Assembly: GCA_030145845.1 (NCBI GenBank)
Contig: JAIXHJ010000013.1
Span: 1 to 64,000, forward strand
DNA: 64,000 nt
Direction of reading: 5' to 3'
Source: Pseudomonadota bacterium
GTDB taxonomy: Bacteria > Pseudomonadota > Gammaproteobacteria > Pseudomonadales > Oceanobacteraceae
The number at the start of each line of letters is the position of its first letter. Position 1 is the stretch's first letter. The notes under the pieces were generated by a model. It searched no databases. It saw only the letters and a list, made by a program, of their open reading frames with translations, and was not told where the DNA came from. A program made the translations under genes and the position numbers. Of this stretch, positions 17,036 through 27,500 are shown in pieces.

Positions 17036-18092
17036 AACGCAGCAGACTGATGATGTGCATCTGCAGGCTGCCCAGCAGGCGCAGCAGGGTGTTGTCACAG
17101 GCGGCCAGCATGACGGTAGCGCGTGAACCGGTCACCAGCGAATCCGGCATCGGCTCTGAACTCAGACTGAGATACACCCGTACCCGCTGGGCATCACGCA
17201 CCCAGCGGTCGCTGTCGTCCGGTTGTGCCAGCGAGCCATCGGCCTGCAGCTGACCTTTGGCCACCCCCAGATCACGGCCCTGCAGTCGCGCCGGAAATAC
17301 CTCGCCGGGCAGGGCATCAAACACCACCCAGCCACTGACCTGATCATCGACCCGGGCCAGGCTTTTTTCGCGGAAGTCGGCGGCAATCCGTTCGTTACCA
17401 AGACCAACCAGTGACATCAGTGGCTGACCGGCACTGGCCTGTACCCCGGCAACCAGCTGCAGATTGGTGACCACGCCGTCTTCCGGTGCCCGCACGTCAG
17501 TACGGGATAAATTCAGCTGTGCCTGTTTGACCTGATTAACGGCCATGCGCACACGCAGGTTCTGTTCCCCGGCATCCCCCAGACTGACGCGTGCCGCATT
17601 ACTGCTTTCCTGCACCGCGGCGAGTCTTGCCTGAGCGGCATCCAGATCGGTTTTTGCCTGGTCCGTCTGTTGTTCACTGACCAGATTGCGCTCATGCAGG
17701 GAATGGATACGCTGCAGCTCGCGCTGTTTTTCCTGTACCGTCACTTCGGCCTCACGCACGGCCGCCCGGGCCTGTGCCAGCTGTGCCTGCAGGGTAGCGT
17801 TGGTCTGGTTGACTTCGCGCAGCTGCAGTTCGGCCTTTTCCAGCGCCAGCTGATAATCACGCGGATCAATGCGGAACAGCAGGTCACCTTCCTGTACCGG
17901 CTGGTTATTGCGGACCGCGACGGCAATCACTTCACCGGGGACGCGCGGGGCAACGGCAACCACCGGCCGCTGGACCATGGAATAAGAGGTCATCGGCGTG
18001 GTCATATCCGTGGTTAAAACGTAAACCAGAATAATTAAAAAGAGGATGCCGGCACGGCGCATCCAGCGGTTAAAGTGCAGATCGGGTGTCAT
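17025..18092 (-). CDS. HlyD/EmrA-family membrane fusion protein
   Basis: A 355-residue adaptor with one N-terminal membrane anchor (about 12-30, AGILFLIILVYVLTTD). Then come a lipoyl half (VPGEVIAVAVRNNQPVQEGD), a long coiled coil (about 80-185, rich in Gln, Ala and Glu), the second lipoyl half (APEDGVVTNLQLVAGVQASAG) and a beta-barrel. ATG 18092 overlaps the MarR stop (ATGA). It presumably links the FUSC pump to an outer-membrane channel. Confidence 0.88.
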   Translation of the reverse strand: MTPDLHFNRWMRRAGILFLIILVYVLTTDMTTPMTSYSMVQRPVVAVAPRVPGEVIAVAVRNNQPVQEGDLLFRIDPRDYQLALEKAELQLREVNQTNATLQAQLAQARAAVREAEVTVQEKQRELQRIHSLHERNLVSEQQTDQAKTDLDAAQARLAAVQESSNAARVSLGDAGEQNLRVRMAVNQVKQAQLNLSRTDVRAPEDGVVTNLQLVAGVQASAGQPLMSLVGLGNERIAADFREKSLARVDDQVSGWVVFDALPGEVFPARLQGRDLGVAKGQLQADGSLAQPDDSDRWVRDAQRVRVYLSLSSEPMPDSLVTGSRATVMLAACDNTLLRLLGSLQMHIISLLRYVY

Positions 18093-18529
18093 AATTTAGC
18101 GGCCGTATTCAGTTTGTCGGCGTTGTCGAGAATGGTAATCAGGCAGTCGTGCAGGATGGCTCTGTGTTCCTTGCTGATGCCAGCCAGTAACTGCTGGCGG
18201 CCTTTGCTGACCATGCGCTCGACCTCCTGCAGCAGTTCGCGGCCGGCGCTGGTAAACCACAGGGTTTTGCGCCGTGCATCGTTGGCGCAGGCGCGGCGTT
18301 CAATCAGCCCGGCGTCTTCCAGATGATTGAGGGTGCGCAGCATGGAAGGCTGCTCAATACCGATATCGGCGGCCAGTTCGCTCTGGCTGCAGCCTTCGCC
18401 CTGACGGTAGAGGTGCAGCATGGCAATCCAGCGTGACTGGGTGAGACCAATGTCAGCCATATAGCGGTCAACAATGGCGCGCCAGGCAAATGAAGTTCTG
18501 GCCAGCAGCCAGCCGATATTACTTTCCAT
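18089..18529 (-). CDS. MarR/SlyA-family transcriptional regulator
   Basis: A 146-residue winged-helix repressor. The central region holds CSQSELAADIGIEQPSMLRTLNHLEDAGLIERR (recognition helix and wing), followed by DARRKTLWFTSAGRELL, typical of MarR proteins. It is the first gene of an operon with the HlyD and FUSC genes. Two similar palindromes lie just upstream, so autoregulation with relief by a phenolic ligand is likely. DHB intermediates made next door are possible ligands, but that is speculation. Confidence 0.9.
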   Translation of the reverse strand: MESNIGWLLARTSFAWRAIVDRYMADIGLTQSRWIAMLHLYRQGEGCSQSELAADIGIEQPSMLRTLNHLEDAGLIERRACANDARRKTLWFTSAGRELLQEVERMVSKGRQQLLAGISKEHRAILHDCLITILDNADKLNTAAKL

Positions 18530-18546
18530 AAGAGTCAGTTACTTAG

Positions 18547-18586
18547 TTAGCGTGCTAAGTATTCTGTCATATAGTTAGCATGCTAA
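18547..18586. promoter_or_regulatory. Twin palindromic operators of the MarR operon
   Basis: TTAGCGTGCTAA (18547-18558) and the perfect palindrome TTAGCATGCTAA (18575-18586) lie 28 bases apart centre to centre, about 2.7 helical turns, 18-57 bases before the MarR start. Flanking bases are also partly shared (agttagc and gctaagya). This is the expected arrangement for two MarR dimers. Confidence 0.8.
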
Positions 18587-18742
18587 GCAATAGTGTCATG
18601 CGCAGCACTGGCTGCGGCAGTGCAGGAGATACCGCCGGGTGCAGGCCGGACCGTGCTGAAACTCTGACGGCAGCGGTGTGGTCTGACTAACCCGGGGCCG
18701 GTTCGCAGGGGTGGAGCGGTAACATCACGGGGTAAACATAAA

Positions 18743-18762
18743 TTGCCCTGCAGACAGGGCAA
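18743..18762 (+). promoter_or_regulatory. Perfect 8-bp hairpin just upstream of the lipoprotein ribosome site
   Basis: TTGCCCTG-caga-CAGGGCAA forms a perfect stem with a four-base loop. It ends three bases before the GGAGG site (18765-18769) of the gene starting at 18777. There is no T tract, so it is not a terminator on this strand. It might protect or modulate the leader; its function is unknown. Confidence 0.5.
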
Positions 18763-18776
18763 CGGGAGGTCAGGGG

Positions 18777-19169
18777 ATGAAGCGGATAATGACATCAGGA
18801 TCAGGCAGAAGGTGGCCGCTGGCTTTACTGATGTTGCTGGCCGGCTGCGCGCAACAGGCGCCGCTCACGACTGACAGGATACCCTTCCGGATGGAAACCA
18901 CGGCATTTTCTGAACGTATTTATCAGGCCTGCCTGGCTGCCACGGCGGCTACGGAACAGGCGGAGGATGTACGTCACGCGCAGTGCGGTCATGATGCTGA
19001 AGACGTGATGCGTGCCGCGCGGCGCTATTTTTCCCTGCATAAAGTGGATGAAATGGCACGCCGCTGCAGTGGCGCGGCGGATGAAGATGTCTGCCGTGAA
19101 TCCTTCCAGTTTGATTATTTTTCGTCACAGGCCGATCGTTTTATCGCCGGCCGTTATGGCCGCGACTGA
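18777..19169 (+). CDS. Small lipoprotein of unknown function
   Basis: A 130-residue protein with a lipoprotein signal peptide: positively charged N terminus, hydrophobic core, then LAGC with the lipidated Cys at about residue 24. The mature part is polar with four further Cys residues (CLAATAATEQ, AQCGHDAED, RRCSGAADEDVC), which may form disulfides in the periplasm. GGAGG lies seven bases before ATG 18777. I do not recognise the family. It overlaps the convergent deoxyribosyltransferase-like gene by 16 bases. Confidence 0.75.
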   Translation: MKRIMTSGSGRRWPLALLMLLAGCAQQAPLTTDRIPFRMETTAFSERIYQACLAATAATEQAEDVRHAQCGHDAEDVMRAARRYFSLHKVDEMARRCSGAADEDVCRESFQFDYFSSQADRFIAGRYGRD

Positions 19170-19720
19170 AGCTGCTGCAGCAGACGTTCAAACGCCGTCA
19201 GGTCGGTGAAAATTTCCTCCGGGCGGGCATCATGGGTGGTAAATAACCCGCCGCCGGCACGGATGCCACCTTCAATCATCAGATTATCCTGCAGACCGAA
19301 CTCCTCAATTTTCAGCCCCTGACGGTCGCGGATTTCTCCTGCTGACTGAGCACTGAGCGGGCCATCGCCAAAAGCCTGCCATACCCGCTGCAGATAATCC
19401 TGCTGCACATTGCTGTAACCGGCGGGGAATTTTCCCAGTCCGCGCGCCAGGCCCAGTTCATACACAGTACCGGCATCGGCACTGACACCGCGGAAGGGGG
19501 TCAGGTTGGCAATAATAATATCGGCCCGGGCAATCAGGGCTTCGTTGCCGCGGCTGATGGCATAGCCCAGGTTTTCGTGGTCATCCGCCATCTGAATTTC
19601 GCTGTCGATGGGAAACAGACCGCAGAAACCATATTGCCGGCACAGCTGTTTTTTACGTTGTCCGATTTCTCCGGCGTCGGGCAGGAAAACTTCCGGTCCG
19701 GCTAAATAGATGGTTTTCAT
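19154..19720 (-). CDS. Nucleoside 2-deoxyribosyltransferase-like protein
   Basis: A 188-residue protein. It begins MKTIYLAGPEVFLPDA, the family's nucleotide-binding start, followed by GLFPIDSE, ADIIIANLTPFRG and the catalytic-Glu motif DAGTVYELGLARG. Members exchange or hydrolyse the base of (deoxy)nucleosides and nucleotides, and some sanitise nucleotide pools. It stands alone and leftward between the two siderophore blocks, with no evident link to iron. The precise substrate cannot be read from the sequence. Confidence 0.85.
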   Translation of the reverse strand: MKTIYLAGPEVFLPDAGEIGQRKKQLCRQYGFCGLFPIDSEIQMADDHENLGYAISRGNEALIARADIIIANLTPFRGVSADAGTVYELGLARGLGKFPAGYSNVQQDYLQRVWQAFGDGPLSAQSAGEIRDRQGLKIEEFGLQDNLMIEGGIRAGGGLFTTHDARPEEIFTDLTAFERLLQQLQSRP

Positions 19721-19814
19721 AGCAATTCCGTGTCAGGGCAGACCGCAATTGAAGCATGCACGCGGCGTTGGGGGAACTGCCGGGTGGTGACCTCTGCCTT
19801 TCTTTAATTATTTA

Positions 19815-19857
19815 TTGTCAGTATTTATTATCATTAGTAAATGATAATGATTTGCAT
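19815..19857 (+). promoter_or_regulatory. Fur-box pair in front of fes-mbtH-NRPS-entS
   Basis: ATTATCATT-agta-AATGATAAT (19827-19848) is a perfect nine-base inverted repeat of Fur half-sites. It is extended on the right by aatgataatgatttgcat (19840-19857), giving overlapping Fur boxes. A TTGTCA hexamer precedes it at 19815. It lies about 57-87 bases before the fes start and probably controls the whole second siderophore operon. Confidence 0.85.
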
Positions 19858-19913
19858 CTAAGTCGGTGCTCTGGTAGTTTCATCCCGCTTTGTTCAATAA
19901 CCGGGGGCCGGAT

Positions 19914-21221
19914 ATGAATGCCCATGTTGCTGTTTCTGTTACTGCGCCGGCCATTGCCGATGCCGCTTTTCTGCACACGCTGCAGGTGCTGGGACTGGAT
20001 AAGGAAATAACCGGCAGTCCGGCCTGGTGGGAGCGGGTACGGCAACGCGGGACGCCACTGGTAACCGGTCGTGGCAATGGCGAAGCGGAACTGACCTTTC
20101 TCTGGCGTGACCCCGGCGGCAACGAACAGACATCCGTCTGGCAGTGCGTATTTATCGACGTCTGGTCACATACCCCGCATCCGACCCGTCAGCCTACCGC
20201 GCTGCGGCGCTTGCCGGGCACCGATGTCTGGTACTGGCAGACGCAGCTGAGCGATGACTGGTGCGGCAGTTATGTGTTGTTGCCGGCACAGGCTGATCAG
20301 CTGCCACCGGAACATAACGCGGCGGCCACGGGCAGTGATTATGCCGCAGCAGTACGGCGCTGGTGGTGTGCGCTGCTGGACAGTAACGGCTGTGCTGATG
20401 ATCTCAATCCGTTGCCACCTCACCGCCGGGCCTGGGGCGGGGAATTATCGCCGATACAGCTGGAAGGCGCGCCGGTGCATCCGGTGTGGTCCGCTGTTGC
20501 CGGGCAACCGCCGCGTGGGCATCTGCACCACTGGCGCTGGCGCAGTGAGCTGCTGCATAACGAGCGCGATGTGTGGCTGTACCGTACCGGTCCGGCGGCA
20601 GCGGATTTGCCGCTGGTGATTCTGCTGGACGGACATTACTGGGCGCGCAGCCGTGGCTTTTTGGCGGCGCTGGATCAGCTCACGGCTGCCGGCACGTTAC
20701 CTGCGGCCGTGTATCTGCTGATTGATGCACTGGACGCCGATACCCGGGCGCGGGAATTACCCTGCAATCCGGAATTCTGGCTGCTGCTGCAACAGGAATT
20801 ATTACCGCAGGCGCAGTCTCTGGAACCTTTTACGGCTGCGGCGGAAAAAACCCTGATTGCCGGCCAGAGTTTCGGCGGGCTGTCGGCTCTGTATGCCGCG
20901 CTGAACTGGCCGCAGCGTTTCGGTGCGGTGCTCAGTCAGTCCGGTTCGTTCTGGTGGCCGGATGTGAACGAAATTGCTGACAATGGCTGGCTGACACGGC
21001 AGGTACGGGCGGCCGGCAGTCGCCGTGATCATCTCAGAATTGATCTCAGCGTCGGTCATTGTGAAGACAGCATGCTGGGCGTTAACCGCGCCATGTACGA
21101 CGCTCTGCAGGCCGCCGGTGCCCGCGTCCGTTACCACGAATTCCGCGGCGGACATGACTGGCTGTGCTGGCGTGATGATCTGTTGCGCGGTCTCAGCCGG
21201 CTGTTGTCCGCCGGCATCTGA
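19914..21221 (+). CDS. fes: Enterochelin esterase (ferric catecholate hydrolase)
   Basis: A 435-residue cytoplasmic esterase with an N-terminal Fes domain (about 30-190, with VFIDVWSHTPHP) and a C-terminal alpha/beta-hydrolase. The nucleophile is Ser319 in GQSFGG and the catalytic His414 lies in GGHDW. The family cleaves the serine ester backbone of imported ferric triscatecholates to release iron. ATG 19914 with a G-rich site is preferred over TTG 19890. It is the first gene of the operon with the MbtH gene and NRPS. Its presence supports an ester-linked oligo-Ser siderophore. Confidence 0.92.
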   Translation: MNAHVAVSVTAPAIADAAFLHTLQVLGLDKEITGSPAWWERVRQRGTPLVTGRGNGEAELTFLWRDPGGNEQTSVWQCVFIDVWSHTPHPTRQPTALRRLPGTDVWYWQTQLSDDWCGSYVLLPAQADQLPPEHNAAATGSDYAAAVRRWWCALLDSNGCADDLNPLPPHRRAWGGELSPIQLEGAPVHPVWSAVAGQPPRGHLHHWRWRSELLHNERDVWLYRTGPAAADLPLVILLDGHYWARSRGFLAALDQLTAAGTLPAAVYLLIDALDADTRARELPCNPEFWLLLQQELLPQAQSLEPFTAAAEKTLIAGQSFGGLSALYAALNWPQRFGAVLSQSGSFWWPDVNEIADNGWLTRQVRAAGSRRDHLRIDLSVGHCEDSMLGVNRAMYDALQAAGARVRYHEFRGGHDWLCWRDDLLRGLSRLLSAGI

Positions 21222-21278
21222 ATATTCCTTTCTTTTTTATTTTCCATACCTGTAAGTCTGTTCAGACAGGGAGATTTT

Positions 21279-21512
21279 ATGACCACCGATAGTGCTGCCG
21301 TTAATCCGTTTGATCGTCAGGATGAAGAATTTCTGGTGCTGAAAAACCGTGCCGGACAATACAGCCTGTGGCCGCTGTTTGCGGCCTGTCCACAGGGATG
21401 GGATACGGTGTTTGGCCCGGCTCCGCGGCCGCAGTGCTGTGATTTTATTGAGGCTGAATGGCAGACCATTAATCCGTTTGCCGCAGTCGCCGGCAGCGTG
21501 ACAGGAGGCTGA
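21279..21512 (+). CDS. MbtH-family NRPS chaperone
   Basis: A 77-residue protein with the MbtH signature: NPFDRQDEEFLVLKN, YSLWPLFAACPQGW and a C-terminal Asn-Pro-Phe in place of the usual Arg-Pro. MbtH proteins bind and activate adenylation domains. GGGAG precedes ATG 21279. It lies immediately before the NRPS, as YbdZ lies before EntF in E. coli. Confidence 0.93.
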   Translation: MTTDSAAVNPFDRQDEEFLVLKNRAGQYSLWPLFAACPQGWDTVFGPAPRPQCCDFIEAEWQTINPFAAVAGSVTGG

Positions 21513-21513
21513 T

Positions 21514-24500
21514 ATGGCAGCAGACACTATGCATTTGCGGGAGCTGCCGTTAACCGGTACGCAGCAGGGAATCTGGCTGGCAGACCAGGTCAGCGACAAT
21601 GGCAGTCTTTACACCATTTCCCATGCCATTGAAATTCATGGCGCACTGGACAGCCAGTGTCTGTCGGCATCGGTGCAGCAGGCCATGAGTGAAGCCGACA
21701 CGGTGATTGCGCGTTATGAGGGTGGCAGACAATACCTTCCACCGGACCCGCTTGCGGCCGCTGTTCCGCTGCCGCAAACAGTGGATTTTTCTGCTCATGC
21801 ACAAGGCCGGGATCAGGCATTTCAGCAGATGTGGCAGGACACGCGTGAGCACCGCGATATTGGCGGCGGACAGCCATTGTTCCGGCATATTATTTTTAAA
21901 CTGGCGGACAATCACTGGCTCTGGTATCAGCGCTACCACCACATCATGCTCGACGGTTTCAGCTTTAATGCCCTGACTCGTCGGGTGGCGGATATTTACC
22001 GGCAGAAGACAGCAGGTAAACCGGTGCCGGCCACGCCTTTCAGTGCCGTTGACGAGGTAGTGGCAGAATATCGGCACTACCGCGACAGTCGCCTGTATCT
22101 GCGTGATCAGGAATTCTGGACGGATTATTGCCGTGATTTTCCGGCCCCGGCAAGTCTGTCATTACAGGGACCGGCAGCAGCACAGGGCAGTGGTGAATTA
22201 CGCCGGTACGAATGTGAACTGCCCTCCGGCACTCTGGCCCGGCTGCAGGCACTGGCCGCGGAATGCGGACATCGCACCGGGCTGCCGGACGTGCTGATGA
22301 CCGCCGCCGGCGCTTATTTATTCCGCCTGACCGGCCAGGCAACCCAGTTACTGGGGGTGCCGTTTATGCGCCGTCTGGGGTCGGCGGCGGTTACCTCTGT
22401 GGCCCCGGTGGTGAATGTGTTGCCATTGCGGCTGACACTGCAGGCAGAGATGAACTGGCCGGCGCTGGCGCAGCAGGTGCAGCAGGAAATGAAAACCATC
22501 CGCCGCCATCAGAAATACGACGCTGAACAGATCAGTCGTGATCTGCACCGGGTCGGCAGTGACAACCGTCTGTATGGCGCGGTGGTGAATTACAAACATT
22601 TTGATTACCGGCTGGACTTTGCCGGCAGTGACGGTATTACGCATCATCTGGCGACCGGGCCGGTGGATGATTTTGAATTTGGCCTGCTGGTACACGACAC
22701 ACATATTATGCTCGAGCTGCGTGCCGATGCCGGGCGTTATACGACACCGGCGCTGGCACAGCACGCACAGCGCTTCTGTCATTTTCTCAGCGGCTGGCTG
22801 GATCATCCGCAGCAGTCACTGCAGAGCATTCCGTTACTGAGCGCGGCAGAACAGCAGCAGCTGAGCTGCTGGCAGCGCGGAAAATCCATGCCGGATACGG
22901 TGGCGGAAAATAATGTCGTCGATATTTTCTGGCAACAGGTGCAGGAAAAACCGCAGGCAACCGCCCTGGTCACGGAAGAAAGCAATGGCCGGCGGGCAGC
23001 ACTGAATTTTGCTCAGCTGGGCGCTGAGGTGGCGCAGCTCAGCCGCGAACTGCAACGGCGCGGCGCCAGCGCCAATACCGTGGTGGCGGTGGCTTTACCG
23101 CGTTCACAGCAAGCGGTGGTTGCCATGCTGGCGGTACTCGACAGCGGTGCTACTTTTCTGCCGCTGGATCTGGATTATCCGCCGCAGCGGATGGCCATGA
23201 TGTGTGACGATGCGTGCCCGCGGCTGTTGCTGACATCCGCGGGCGTAACGGCTGCACTGCCGGCGGATATTCCCCGTCTGAATCTGGATGCCGCAGACAT
23301 GGCGGAGGCGGTCAGCCGGCAGCCGGCACAGCGTCTGAGTGTGGCGGAACGGCCGGCACCGGGCGGCGATGATATCGCTTATGTTATTTTCACTTCCGGC
23401 AGTACCGGCCGCCCGAAAGGCGTGATGAATACCCACGGCGCACTGCTGAATCTGCTTTCCTCACATTGCGACAGTTTTTATTTTCCATTACGCAGCCAGC
23501 TGGCGCAGCGTTCTCCCGGGCGGGCATTACGGGCCGCTCATACACATTCTTTTTCATTTGATTCCAGCTGGCTGCAGATTTTCTGGCTGTTGCTGGGCGA
23601 AGAACTGCATGTCTTTGCCGACGATACCCGGCGCGATGCTTATGAGGTCGTGCGTCAGGTTCATGAGCGGCACATTGATGCCATGGATCTTCCTCCTTCA
23701 TTTCTGGCGCAGCTGCTGAACTGTGGACTGATGGATCACAGTGAGCATCAGCCGGCGTTGATTCTGATTGGTGGGGAAGCCTGTCCGGCCAGCCTCTGGC
23801 GTCAGCTGAATCAGTATCCGGATTTAATTGCCCATAACCTGTACGGGCCGACGGAATATACCGTTGATACCCTGCGCGCGGAATTAAAAGCCAGCGCTCA
23901 GCCTCTGGTCGGTCGGCCGATTGCCAATACCGCCGTGTATATTCTGGATGAGCGGCTGCAGCCCCGGCCGGCGGGCGTGGTCGGAGAGCTTTATATTTCC
24001 GGCAAAGGGCTGGCAGCCGGTTATCTGGCGCGGGCAGAACTGACAGCCGCGCGCTTTGTGGCCGATCCTTTCAGCAGCGAACCCGGTGCCCGTATGTACC
24101 GTAGCGGCGATCTGGTGCGCTGGACAGAACAGGGGCAGGTTGAATTTGTCGGCCGTGGTGATGATCAGGTCAAAATCCGTGGTCACCGGGTTGAAATCGG
24201 CGAAGTGGAAAATGCGCTGTCACTGCTGCCCGGTGTTGAAAGCACGGTGGTGCTGGCAGAAGCCGTGAATAACAGCCAGCGGCTGCTGGGGTATTGTGTT
24301 ATTCCGGGATTATCCGCGGCGGAAAAAGCAGAACGCAGTCAGCAATTACTGGCACAACTGCATCGTCGTCTGCCGGATTATATGGTGCCGGCGCGTCTGC
24401 TGGTGCTGGATGAATTTGTGCGCAACGTCAGCGGCAAAATCGACCGTAAAGCCCTGCCTGAAGCTGGCCTGCTGCGGCAGAATTCTGCGCCACAGAAAGC

Positions 24501-27500
24501 CCCGTGTAATCAGCAGGAAAAGGATGTGTGCAGCAGCATGGCAGCGGTGTTGCAGCTGGACAGTATTTATCCGGCGGATGATTTTTTTGCCCTGGGTGGC
24601 GACAGTATTAATGCCATTATGCTGTGTACCGAACTGCGTCAGCGTGGCTGGCAGATAAAACCCAGTCAGATTTTTTCCGGCCGCAGCGCCGCTGCCATTG
24701 CGGCACAGTTACAGGCCGCTGAGCGGGACGACAGTCCGCGCGCGCCAACGCCTGCTGAACTGCCATTAACGTCTGACGAGCGTCTGGCACTGCAGCAGCG
24801 TTACGATGAATTTTCTGCGGTGGCACCCCTGCTGCCGTTACAGAAAGGTATGCTGTTTGAAACCCTGCTCAATCCGCAGGGCGGCAATTATAACGCCTAT
24901 ACCCGTCTGCAACTGAGCGGCGCAGTGGATGCCGGCCGCCTGCAGCAGGCGCTGAACCGGCTGATTGCCCGTTACCCGCAACTGGGTGGTCTGTTTGACA
25001 GTGATACCCTGGCCGAACCTGTGCTGGTCTTACCGCCACAGCATCAGTTACCGGAGTGGCAGTTTTCCGCTCACGATCTCAGCCATCTGCAGGGCCGGGC
25101 GCAACAGGAAGCCTTTGCGCTGTTGGAAGACTCCATGCTGTCACAGCAATACAGCACCCGGTCGTTTGGTGGCATGCTGGCGGCGGCACTGGTGGATCTT
25201 GGCCGGCAACAGGGCGAAAACCGTTTTTCCCTGCTGCTGGTTATTCATCATCTGGTGGTGGATGGCTGGTCAACGCCGCTGCTGCTGCATGATCTGCTGC
25301 AGGCCTACGAAAGTGATCATTCCCTGCCGCCATTAACGGTGGATTATCCGCAGTTGATGATGCAGTTATCCCGGCGTGACCGGCAGCAGGCTGAAACGCT
25401 GTGGCAGGAGGCGCTGGAGGGGGCTCAGCCGACGCTGGTGTTCGCCGCTGAGCAGGTGCCGGAGCATGCCGCCGTTAACGAAGCTGACATGGCATTAAGC
25501 GTGGCTGAAACCCGGGCGCTGAACGATAAATTACGGCAACAGGGGCTGACCCTGAATGTGCTGATGCAGGCGTTATGGGCCCGGACCCTGACCAGCCTGA
25601 CCGGCCAGCAGGATATTCTGTTCGGCACGCCGGTGTCTGGTCGCAGTGCCGATCTGGCCGGTATTCAGCAACAGGTCGGATTATTCCTCAATACCCTGCC
25701 GGTACGGGTTCAGCTTGATCCGCAGCAGGCGTTGTGGCCACAACTGGGGCTTTTACAGCAGCAACATATTGTCCGTCTGGAGCAGGATGCTACGGGGCTG
25801 GCAGATATTCAGCGCCTGTGTGGTGGGCAGACATTATTCGATACGCTGCTGGTGGTGGAGAATTACCCCGATATTTCCCTGAGTCAGCAGACATTGACCG
25901 GCCGCGATGGTCAGCCGGTCAGTATTACCGATATTCATAACCGCGGTTACAGCCATTATCCGCTGGCCCTGCTGGTCTTGCCGGGTGAGCAGTTAACCTT
26001 GCTGGCCGAAGACCGCGGGGCGTTGCCGGCACTGGGCATTGATGCCGGCATTCTGCTGCAGCGCATGATGCGTCAGCTGCGGCTGGCACTGGCAGAAACC
26101 GGGGATTCTGCCCTGCCGCTGGCGCAGTGGCCGTTGATGAGTGCAGCCGAAGAACAGATGCTGGCGGAGGTCAATGCTACGGCGCAGCCATTGTCCGGCT
26201 GTACTTTGCAGAGCGCTCTGCAGCAGCAGGCACAGTTATCCCCGCACGCTCCCTGCGTTGCCGATGCCGGGCTGGCGCTGACGTATGCTGAGGCGCGTCA
26301 GCGGGTACAGCAGCTGGCCGCACGCTTACAGGCAGAGGGCGTCGGTGGCGGTGATATTGTTGCCGTCGCCTTACCGCGCAGCGTGAATTTAACACTGGCG
26401 ATCTGGGCGGTCTGTGAAGCCGGTGCCGCGTATCTGCCGCTGGATCTGGGTTATCCGGATGAGCGTCTGCAGTTTATGCTGACCGACTCCGGCGCCCGGG
26501 TACTCATCACCGATACACAGAATACGGAGCGTTGTGCACAGCTCGGCGCGGACGCAGCAGTGACAACGCTGTGTGCCGGTCAGATGGATAACAGCGCCGC
26601 GCTTTTTACCCCGGTGCCGGTGACGCCACAGCACCCGGCTTATTTAATTTATACCTCCGGTACGACCGGGCGGCCGAAAGGCGTGCTGGTCAGTCATGAA
26701 GCCATCGTTAACCGGCTTGAATGGATGCAGCATGAGTATCCGCTGACGGCGGCTGATGTGGTTCTGCAGAAAACCCCGTGCAGTTTTGATGTGTCGGTGT
26801 GGGAATTTTTCTGGTCGGCGATGACCGGCGCACAACTGGTGATGGCCGCCGCCGATGCGCATAAAGATCCGCAGGCACTGGTGGCAACCATCGACCGTTA
26901 CCGGGTTACCACGCTGCATTTTGTGCCCTCCATGCTGGCTATTTTTACCGCCACTGTGCGTGCTCTGTATGGTGAAGAAAGCGGCGTCTGTTCTTCGTTG
27001 CGGCAGGTATTCTGCAGCGGAGAAGCACTGACCAAAGCGCAGGCCAATGCCTTTAATCAGCGCTTTGCTAAGGGCCGTGTCTCAGCCCCGGAACTGCATA
27101 ATTTATACGGCCCGACGGAAGCGGCCGTGGATGTCAGTTATCAGCCGGCGTCTGGTGATTTATCCACCGGTGGTGCTGGTGTGCCCATTGGCCGTCCGCT
27201 GTGGAATACGCAATTGCGGGTGCTGGATGAGCAGCTGCGTCCGGTTGCAGTGGGTGCCCGTGGTGAACTGTATCTGTCCGGCGTGCAGTTAGCGTTGGGT
27301 TATCTTGGCCGGCCGCAGCTGACCTTTGCCCGGTTTGTGGCTGACCCGTACGGGCCGCCGGGCAGCCGTATGTACCGTACCGGGGATGTGGTGCGCTGGC
27401 TGGGGAACGGTGCAGTGGAATATCTGGGCCGGGCAGATGATCAGATTAAAATCCGCGGTCAGCGCATTGAACTGGGCGAAATTGAAACCCGTCTGCTGGC

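Noticed and set aside
24720-26100. Epimerase domain in the NRPS
   Set aside because: The single domain between T1 and A2 carries HHLVVDGWS, a condensation signature, rather than the DxVSW-type epimerase motif.
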